Positions 54,672 to 61,207 of a stretch of DNA of 64,000 bases are shown in pieces. The notes below the pieces were generated by a model, which was given only the letters and a program-made list of their open reading frames with translations, was not told the origin of the DNA and did no database searches. This stretch comes from Leptospira wolffii serovar Khorat str. Khorat-H2. Lineage in GTDB: Bacteria; Spirochaetota; Leptospiria; Leptospirales; Leptospiraceae. Location of the stretch: contig NZ_AKWX02000023.1 of NCBI RefSeq assembly GCF_000306115.2, positions 1 through 64,000 on the forward strand, written 5' to 3'. The translations under genes were made by a program, and so were the position numbers. The stretch's first letter is position 1; each line of letters starts with the position of its first letter.

Positions 54672-56093
54672 TTAGGGAAGAATTTTCCCCGGATTTAGGA
54701 TGTTTTTCGGATCTAATGCTTTTTTTATAAGGCGCATTACGTTTATCTCCGCTTCCGATCTGGAAAAATGTAGGAAGTCCTTCTTTAATAAACCGATTCC
54801 GTGTTCCGCGCTAATGGATCCGTGATGTTTTTGCAAAAGCTGAAACATGCTCGGATCAACGCTTTTACATTGCGAGAAGAAGTCAGCATCGGAAAGGTCT
54901 TTCGGCTTTACTATGTTTAAGTGAAGATTTCCGTCGCCTATATGTCCGAAAAGGGCCACTTCGAATCCGGGGTACTTATCGGAAAGGAGAGACTGCATGT
55001 CCTCCAGGAACGGATTCATATTTCGGAGAGGCAGGGAAATATCGTTTTTATGAACGGTATAGTCTATCGAAATCGATTCGCTGATTCCTTCCCTATATTT
55101 CCAGAAAGTCTCGGCTTGCCGGGAATTTTGAGCCAAGCTCCCATCGGTCACGAAACCTTTTTCCAGAATGGTTTCTAAGAAGGCGAAAAGTTTCTCCTCG
55201 TCGGCTGCCTCGTCGATTTCGAATTCCATTAAAACGTAATATGGGCTCGGTTCTGAGAACGGATCCGGAACCTGCAAATGGTCTATGACCTTGTCCAGGC
55301 AATATTTGGTTAGAAATTCGAAGGCGAGAATAGGAACGGATATGTTATGGGTTTCCTTGAATAATTCCAATATGGAAGGAAAATCGGGAACCGCGGTAAA
55401 TAGAATACGATTGTCCAATGGCTTCTTGGTGAGTTTGACGGTGCATTCGGTTATGATTCCTAAGGTTCCTTCGGAGCCGATAAATAGATGTTTTAAATCG
55501 TAGCCGGTATTGTTTTTCAGAATCTCTCCGTTGAACTCCAGGATCTCTCCCGTTCCGGTGACGACCTTTAGCCCTAGAACCCACTGACGGATAAGCCCGT
55601 AATGCACCACTCTTACGCCGCCTGCATTAGTCGCTATGTTTCCCCCGATTTGAGAGGAGCCTGTGGCGGCAAAATCGACCGGAAAGTAGAATCCTCTCTC
55701 CTCGCATTCGTTGTGCAGGTTTTTGGTGATCATTCCAGCTTGAACGGTTAGAGAGCCGAAGAACGGATCGAAATCCAGGACTTGGTCCATCTTGGATAGG
55801 GAAACGACGATCCCGCCGGATTTTGCCACAGCGCCTCCTGCGTATCCGGTTCTTCCTCCGGAAGGGACCACTTGGATATCGTTTTCATACGCGAATTTTA
55901 CGATTTCCGAGACTTCTTGAGTATTCTTCGGAAATGTCAGTATTTCGTAATTGGGAGAATAGACCTTGGTGCGATCCGTTCCGTAGGAGAGAAAGGTCGC
56001 CTCATCCATTACTTTTTCATCATGGAAGAATACTCTGTCTTCTCCTAAGAGTTTTTTTAGTTTGTTTTTGTTTTCCAGGCTCAATATGCTCAT
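54672..56093 (-). CDS. FAD-binding oxidoreductase, GlcD/D-2-hydroxyacid dehydrogenase type
   Basis: The 473-residue protein has the FAD-binding-4 domain (VVPSGGRTGYAGGAV, then TGSSQIGGNIATNAGGVRVV, GSEGTLGIITECT) and the C-terminal oxidase domain (GHIGDGNLHLNIV, SAEHGIGLLKKDFL). It oxidises a 2-hydroxyacid such as lactate, glycolate or 2-hydroxyglutarate, passing electrons to a carrier. It begins 3 bases after the ppk1 stop, so the two are co-transcribed. Confidence 0.92.
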   Translation of the reverse strand: MSILSLENKNKLKKLLGEDRVFFHDEKVMDEATFLSYGTDRTKVYSPNYEILTFPKNTQEVSEIVKFAYENDIQVVPSGGRTGYAGGAVAKSGGIVVSLSKMDQVLDFDPFFGSLTVQAGMITKNLHNECEERGFYFPVDFAATGSSQIGGNIATNAGGVRVVHYGLIRQWVLGLKVVTGTGEILEFNGEILKNNTGYDLKHLFIGSEGTLGIITECTVKLTKKPLDNRILFTAVPDFPSILELFKETHNISVPILAFEFLTKYCLDKVIDHLQVPDPFSEPSPYYVLMEFEIDEAADEEKLFAFLETILEKGFVTDGSLAQNSRQAETFWKYREGISESISIDYTVHKNDISLPLRNMNPFLEDMQSLLSDKYPGFEVALFGHIGDGNLHLNIVKPKDLSDADFFSQCKSVDPSMFQLLQKHHGSISAEHGIGLLKKDFLHFSRSEAEINVMRLIKKALDPKNILNPGKILP

Positions 56094-56096
56094 GTT

Positions 56097-58229
56097 TTAT
56101 TCGGCGAAATTCATTCTCTCTATTTGACTGTCTACCGGCTTCTCGCCCTCGACTCTATGGCGCTTGCGATACACTCCGTCCGGAGAAAGTAAGCGGGCCT
56201 TCACGTTGTCCCGGATCTGAACGTCCAGGATCTTCTTGATTCTGTCCTTATTCTTGGTATCGAGTATAGGGAACAGGACCTCGATTCTTCTCTCGAAGTT
56301 TCTTGGCATGCAATCCGCGGAAGCAAGAAAGGTGCTTTCTTCTCCGCCTGCCAGGAAGTAATAGATCCTAGTATGCTCCAGGAATCTTCCTACGATGGAG
56401 ATCACGGTTATGTTTTCCGAAATGCCGGGGAGTCCCGGTTTCAAACAGCAGATTCCGCGTATGATCAACTCGATGATGACCCCCGCGCGACTTGCATTGT
56501 ACATCGCCAGAATTATATGCGGATCCACGAGGCTATTCATCTTGAATATGATTCTCGCAGGTTTGCCCGCCTTGGCGTTCTCGGTTTCCTTCTCTATCAA
56601 TTCTAAGAATACGGATTTAAGATTATGAGGAGAAGCTGCCAGTTTATGTAAAATGGGCATCTTGGCGTAACTCGTAATCGTATTGAAGATGGTGGAAACG
56701 TCTTCGGTGATATCCTTATTGACCGTGAAGAAACTTAGATCGGTATAATATTTACTCGTAGTGGAGTTATAGTTTCCCGTTCCCAGGTGCACATAACGGA
56801 CTAGATGCTCTTCTTCTCTGCGGACGATTAGAAGCATCTTGCAATGGATCTTGAGTCCGGCGACTCCGTAAACCACGTGAACCCCTCTTTCTTCCAGCTT
56901 CTGGGCCCACTTGATATTCCTTTCCTCGTCGAATCTAGCTTTCAACTCCACAAGAACGGTGACCTGCTTGCCGTTCTCGGCCGCCTGTCCAAGGTATTGG
57001 ATGATGGGAGAATCTCCGCTCGTTCGGTAGAGAGTCATTTTGATTCCCAGCACTTTCGGATCCTCGCTGGAAATTCTGAGCAAGTCTTCGATCGCTCCGA
57101 AAGATTGGTAAGGATGGTGGAGTAATCTATCCTTCTTCTTGATTGCTTCAAAGATCTTCTCTGGAGATTCGAATTTGAGAGTGGTCTTTTGCTGGAAGAA
57201 CGGATATTTGAATTTAGAAGTATGTTCCAGACCGTAGAAGAACATCGTGTCACTGATATTCAAAAGAGAGGACACTTCGAAGATCTCCTGGTCTTGTAGT
57301 TCCAGTAATTCCTTAAGTGTGTTTCTTACGAAAGGAGAAGTGTCTTGATCGATGTCCATGCGGACCGCTTCTCCCCAGATACGGTTTCGTATCTCCTTTT
57401 TCATAGTGATCAAGAGGTCCTTTACGGAAGCTTCCTGATCGATGGAGATATCCGCGTCCCTCACGATTCGGAAAGGATAGACTTCCTTGATGGTCATCCC
57501 GTAAAATAGATCGCTCACGTGTAGCTTTATAATTTCTTCAAGAGGAAAGAAGCGTCTTACTTTCCCTTCTCCTTTCAGTTGGAAGAATCGCGGGAGAACG
57601 GAAGGCACCTGCACGACCGCGAATAGATCCTTCTTGAGACCCGTCTTTTCGTCGTCTGCTGTAAGAACGATCGCTAAATTTAAGGATTTATTAAGTATAT
57701 GAGGAAAGGGGTGGGAAGGATCGATCGATAACGGAGTCAAAATCGGAGAGACGTCTTCCTTATAATAACGTACGATGTCTTCAATTTCGTTCGCGCTTAG
57801 TTCTTTCGGATCCAGCACGAGTTCGATTCCGTTTTCCCTCATCTGGTCCATCGTAACGGAAAGAGTGTTGTATTGGACCTTAACGAAAGCTTGCACTTTC
57901 TTGGATAGTTCGGTGAGAATTTCGGAGGCTCTCTGGCCGTTCAGACTTTTTTCGTCGTTTCCCTCTTCGAGCATATTCTTTACGCCCGCCACTCTCACCA
58001 TGTAAAACTCGTCCAGGTTCGATTCGGTGATACAAAGGAATTTTAATCTTTCCAATAGCGGATTTTCGGGGTCGTTCGCTTCCTCCAATACGCGCTTATT
58101 GAAATCGATCCAGGATAATTCCCGATCGAAGAAAATATCCGGATTGCCGATATGGATGGGTCCTTTTGTTCCGTTTCCGCCCTGATTCGTCTCGATTGGC
58201 TCGGCTGTGGTTTTAGTCTTTTGGGCCAC
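56097..58229 (-). CDS. ppk1: Polyphosphate kinase 1
   Basis: The 710-residue enzyme makes long polyphosphate from ATP. It opens with FFDRELSWIDFNKRVLEEA (N domain) and has the catalytic HD regions: VYGVAGLKIHCKMLLIV with the phosphorylated His, and CMPRNFERRIEVLFPI. The start is GTG at 58229 with an AAGGA ribosome binding site. A dehydrogenase gene follows 3 bases later. Confidence 0.95.
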   Translation of the reverse strand: MAQKTKTTAEPIETNQGGNGTKGPIHIGNPDIFFDRELSWIDFNKRVLEEANDPENPLLERLKFLCITESNLDEFYMVRVAGVKNMLEEGNDEKSLNGQRASEILTELSKKVQAFVKVQYNTLSVTMDQMRENGIELVLDPKELSANEIEDIVRYYKEDVSPILTPLSIDPSHPFPHILNKSLNLAIVLTADDEKTGLKKDLFAVVQVPSVLPRFFQLKGEGKVRRFFPLEEIIKLHVSDLFYGMTIKEVYPFRIVRDADISIDQEASVKDLLITMKKEIRNRIWGEAVRMDIDQDTSPFVRNTLKELLELQDQEIFEVSSLLNISDTMFFYGLEHTSKFKYPFFQQKTTLKFESPEKIFEAIKKKDRLLHHPYQSFGAIEDLLRISSEDPKVLGIKMTLYRTSGDSPIIQYLGQAAENGKQVTVLVELKARFDEERNIKWAQKLEERGVHVVYGVAGLKIHCKMLLIVRREEEHLVRYVHLGTGNYNSTTSKYYTDLSFFTVNKDITEDVSTIFNTITSYAKMPILHKLAASPHNLKSVFLELIEKETENAKAGKPARIIFKMNSLVDPHIILAMYNASRAGVIIELIIRGICCLKPGLPGISENITVISIVGRFLEHTRIYYFLAGGEESTFLASADCMPRNFERRIEVLFPILDTKNKDRIKKILDVQIRDNVKARLLSPDGVYRKRHRVEGEKPVDSQIERMNFAE

Positions 58230-58380
58230 GGGTCTTTCCTTCTCTTTCTTCTTTGTTTAAAATCGATGGGTGGAGAGTCAAGTCGGCTTTCGGAGTCTCT
58301 TTTTCCGGCTAAGAATCGGGGAAAGTTTGCGGAAAACTATCTAAGGTTCGAGTTTCGGGATTTCCGAAAACTTGTAAAAA

Positions 58381-58409
58381 GGAGGGGAGCGAAATATTCT
58401 ATCCCCTCC
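58381..58409 (-). terminator. Rho-independent terminator
   Basis: GGAGGGGA (58381-58388) pairs with TCCCCTCC (58402-58409). Reading on the minus strand the stem is followed by TTTTT (complement of 58376-58380). It ends the transcript of the gene at 58417-58854. Confidence 0.8.
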
Positions 58410-58416
58410 CTTTGGG

Positions 58417-58854
58417 TCAACTCAAGCGAACACCGTTATTCCTTTCTGAGGAGACGTAAGGGTTTTGGATCTCTTCTCCTTGTCCTATCCAAACCCTTTT
58501 AGTCTGGGGGCAGTAAAAGGCATGGAGTAGAAATTTGGGGGCAAGACTCTGGACGGAGGCACAGAGTTCCGCATAAAGAAATTCTTGTTCTCCTCTGGAG
58601 TTCGCCTTTTCCAAAAGTTCGGCAAAAGTGAGAGCCCTCGCATAGGATGTTCGGAACTCTTCGTTCTGTTCCTTGGCTCGCCGGACCGAATCTGCGATCC
58701 CTCTCGGATTGGTTCTTCTTTCTCCGCTGGATAATAATTGTTCGTGAAATACCGCCAGGCGTCGGAAGAGTTTGAGTTCGGAATTTTCGGGTGCTGTAGG
58801 CGCTGCGACGGAAACGACGGACGCGGCGGCCAGATATGCAAATACGTTGCGCAT
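58417..58854 (-). CDS. Hypothetical exported protein
   Basis: A 145-residue protein with a signal peptide (YLAAASVVSVAAPTAP, likely cut after the Ala run). The mature part is helical with a few Cys (AELCASVQSL, FYCPQTKRV). No family recognised. AGGAG is 5 bases before the ATG, and a clear terminator follows, so it is a single-gene unit. Confidence 0.7.
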   Translation of the reverse strand: MRNVFAYLAAASVVSVAAPTAPENSELKLFRRLAVFHEQLLSSGERRTNPRGIADSVRRAKEQNEEFRTSYARALTFAELLEKANSRGEQEFLYAELCASVQSLAPKFLLHAFYCPQTKRVWIGQGEEIQNPYVSSERNNGVRLS

Positions 58855-58906
58855 AATATTCTCCTAAATTATGAAATCGAAATGCGATTAGAAACCGGAA
58901 TTCGAT

Positions 58907-59242
58907 CTAAATCAGGAGTCTTACATCTTTTAGGGGGGAGTGAAATGCGGGTAAGAATATTTCCGAAAGTGTTAAAAGTAATTCGGGTCGAACTTTATTC
59001 GGCTTTTCGGTTCGAACGTCGCTTGCATCTATCGGGGAGAATTTAGGAATTCCCTCGTTTTCTTTTTCCGGATTTTTAAATAAGTCGATTTCCGAATCGA
59101 CGACTTTTCCGATTTCGATTTTGGAGATTCGAACCGATTTCTGGATTTGCGGATCTCGGTAAGATACGAATCCGGTTTCGCCGAATCCGAAGGTGAGCGA
59201 AAAGCATAGTAAAGCGGAACTTATGATCGCTCTCGAAATCAT
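58907..59242 (-). CDS. Hypothetical exported protein
   Basis: A product of about 111 residues beginning with a signal peptide (MISRAIISSALLCFSLTFGF). The mature part is polar with no motif I recognise. The frame opens at 59392, but the ATG at 59242 (AGGT upstream) places the signal at the N-terminus. It is upstream of, and in the same direction as, the gene at 58417. Confidence 0.6.
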   Translation of the reverse strand: MISRAIISSALLCFSLTFGFGETGFVSYRDPQIQKSVRISKIEIGKVVDSEIDLFKNPEKENEGIPKFSPIDASDVRTEKPNKVRPELLLTLSEIFLPAFHSPLKDVRLLI

Positions 59243-59341
59243 GTAAGTTCGACCTGTAGGAAGGTCCCTAGGTTCCCATATTCTTTCCGAATAGTTTTCT
59301 CGATTGACTGGGATTTCGGCGATAGGGATCGTACTATCCGT

Positions 59342-59854
59342 ATGGTTGATCCCGAATATTGTACAGCCATGGCGGAATACAATCGCTGGCAAAACGACTC
59401 TCTTTTGGAAGTTTCCTCTAAACTAATGCCCGGCGAGTTCGAAGCGGACAAAGGACTCTTTTTTCAGTCGATGGCAAAGACATGGAATCATATTCTCTTA
59501 ATGGATCTTGCCTGGTTGGATAGATTTCATTATCGTCCCATCCAAAAGACGGATTTCCAAGAGATGCAATTCTCCGGTTTGGACGAGCTGCGCGTTTTAC
59601 GCAAAGAATTGGATTCGACGATTTTAGCTTGGGTTCAAAACATTACAAAAGAATGGTTGGCGGAAGATCTAAAATTTTACAGCTACTTATACAAGCGGGA
59701 GATCACCTTACCGCTTTGGCTGGTATTGACTCATTTCTTCAACCATCAAACACACCATCGCAGCCAGATCTCTACGGCGCTTCTGCAGTCTGGTTTGGAT
59801 TACGGTGTAACGGATATTCCTTGGAATCCCTTTTATCCAAAGGGAAAAGAATAG
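59342..59854 (+). CDS. DinB-family metal-binding protein
   Basis: The 170-residue helical protein has the DinB four-helix layout: MAEYNRWQNDSLLEVSSKLM, KTWNHILLMDLAWLDRF (first His) and THFFNHQTHHRSQISTAL (two further His). The three His would bind a metal such as nickel or zinc. The family was named after a damage-inducible gene, and members include thiol-dependent enzymes. The SH3 lipoprotein gene follows. Confidence 0.85.
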   Translation: MVDPEYCTAMAEYNRWQNDSLLEVSSKLMPGEFEADKGLFFQSMAKTWNHILLMDLAWLDRFHYRPIQKTDFQEMQFSGLDELRVLRKELDSTILAWVQNITKEWLAEDLKFYSYLYKREITLPLWLVLTHFFNHQTHHRSQISTALLQSGLDYGVTDIPWNPFYPKGKE

Positions 59855-59876
59855 GATTACAGTGGAGGTTATTATC

Positions 59877-60197
59877 TTGAAAAGGTCCGTTTGCATTTCC
59901 CTATTATTTGCCGTTTTGTTTTTCTGGAATTGTTCCTCCACCGAAGTGAAGGAACCTCGTAAGATCGAGAAGGTTATGCGGGTTCAAGCCGGGGGCGGAT
60001 TGCGTCTTAGAATCGCTCCAAGTATAGACGCTAAGAAAATCGATTTAGTCACCGATGGAGACGCGGTGGAAACCTTCGGAGAAGTGGGTGAAATCGAGAT
60101 CCAAGACGGAAAGCGAGGACGATGGGTCAAAGTCCGTTGGAAGAAGAAGGACGGCTATGTTTTCGGCGGCTTTTTAGAGCCCGTTTCCGTCAAATAA
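59877..60197 (+). CDS. SH3-domain lipoprotein
   Basis: About 106 residues. The leader AVLFFWNC (Cys19) is a lipobox. The mature part is one bacterial SH3-type domain (GLRLRIAPSIDAKKIDLVTD, then WVKVRWKKKDGYVFGGFLEP), often used to bind cell-wall peptide. The start is TTG at 59877, with GGAGG 8 bases upstream; the longer frame from 59862 is less likely. A terminator follows. Confidence 0.78.
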   Translation: MKRSVCISLLFAVLFFWNCSSTEVKEPRKIEKVMRVQAGGGLRLRIAPSIDAKKIDLVTDGDAVETFGEVGEIEIQDGKRGRWVKVRWKKKDGYVFGGFLEPVSVK

Positions 60198-60216
60198 GGT
60201 GAGAGATTCTTTCCTA

Positions 60217-60256
60217 CGCTTCCGCAAGGCTCGTTCTTCGGAAGCGATTTTCTTTT
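60217..60256 (+). terminator. Terminator after the SH3 lipoprotein
   Basis: CGCTTCCG (60217-60224) and CGGAAGCG (60239-60246) pair perfectly and are followed by ATTTTCTTTT. Confidence 0.65.
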
Positions 60257-60269
60257 AAAGGCATTACTA

Positions 60270-61082
60270 TTGAAACGTTCTATCGTTAGATTTCTAAATC
60301 AGTTTTATTTGGAAAACGCAGCCGGTTATTTTGCCGGAGCCACTGCTCTCGTTACTTCCTACTCTTTACTTATCAATCCGAGTTTCGGTATTCTAACCCC
60401 CGCTACTATCGCCGAAGGAAAATGGTGGAGCGTTGCTCTTTATGCCTTCCGTTTTCTTTCTCCGAGCGAGGCGGTCGGAAACGGTTTTTGGGTTTGGTTT
60501 TCTTTGGGAATCCATTCTTATGTTCTTCTCGTAGTGGGCAGGCTTCTGGAAAATCTTTTGGAATCTCCCCGTTTCAATCTATATCTTTGGTCCGCGATTT
60601 TTCACGTTACGATAGGTGGGGTCCTTTCGGTATATTATCCGTTATTCGTAGAAACTAGATCGATTTATATTTGCATGATCATAGGGATCGCGATCCTGAT
60701 TCCGGAATCGGAGATCTTCATCATCCCGATCAAAATGAAATGGATCGGAGTCGTAGTGGCGGTTTACGTTGTCGGTTCCGCATACGGACAGGCTCGTCTA
60801 ACGGGTTCTTATCTCCCTTTATTAGGTTTATATTTCAGTTATGCGAATTTGATCTTATTCTTCGGAAAAAGCCTCTTCGATTCTTTGACTAGAAAGAAAA
60901 GAGGAACCGCTTGGGTTGCGAAGCAAAGGGAAGTTTTCGCTATTCACAAATGCTATATCTGCGGAGCGACGGAAGTTACCGATCCTCAGGCGGAATTCAG
61001 ATATTGTGTGGATTGCGAAGATCAGGAATACTGCGATAAGCACCTGCATAATCATACTCACATTCGTTCTAAAAACGCCTGA
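60270..61082 (+). CDS. Polytopic membrane protein with C-terminal zinc-finger-like cluster
   Basis: The 270-residue protein has about six membrane segments (residues 18-210) in a loosely rhomboid-like arrangement. I see no Gly-x-Ser-Gly/His pair, so it is probably not a protease. A cytoplasmic tail carries CYICGATE, CVDCEDQEYC and DKHLHNHTH, a spacing like a B-box or treble-clef zinc site. The start is TTG at 60270, just past a terminator. Function unknown. Confidence 0.6.
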   Translation: MKRSIVRFLNQFYLENAAGYFAGATALVTSYSLLINPSFGILTPATIAEGKWWSVALYAFRFLSPSEAVGNGFWVWFSLGIHSYVLLVVGRLLENLLESPRFNLYLWSAIFHVTIGGVLSVYYPLFVETRSIYICMIIGIAILIPESEIFIIPIKMKWIGVVVAVYVVGSAYGQARLTGSYLPLLGLYFSYANLILFFGKSLFDSLTRKKRGTAWVAKQREVFAIHKCYICGATEVTDPQAEFRYCVDCEDQEYCDKHLHNHTHIRSKNA

Positions 61083-61207
61083 TTTTAGCTCCCTTAAGAG
61101 AGACGTTGAGCAATTACGAAGAGCTATTATCTCAAAATCATTTCCAAACCTGATTGACTTTGTAGGAAGAAGATTACAAAGTTTCGGATCTGCATGGAGA
61201 AGAATGC

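Noticed and set aside
58152..58502. A 116-codon plus-strand frame between ppk1 and the exported protein
   Set aside because: It overlaps the start of ppk1 and a clear terminator of the opposite strand, so it is unlikely to be coding.
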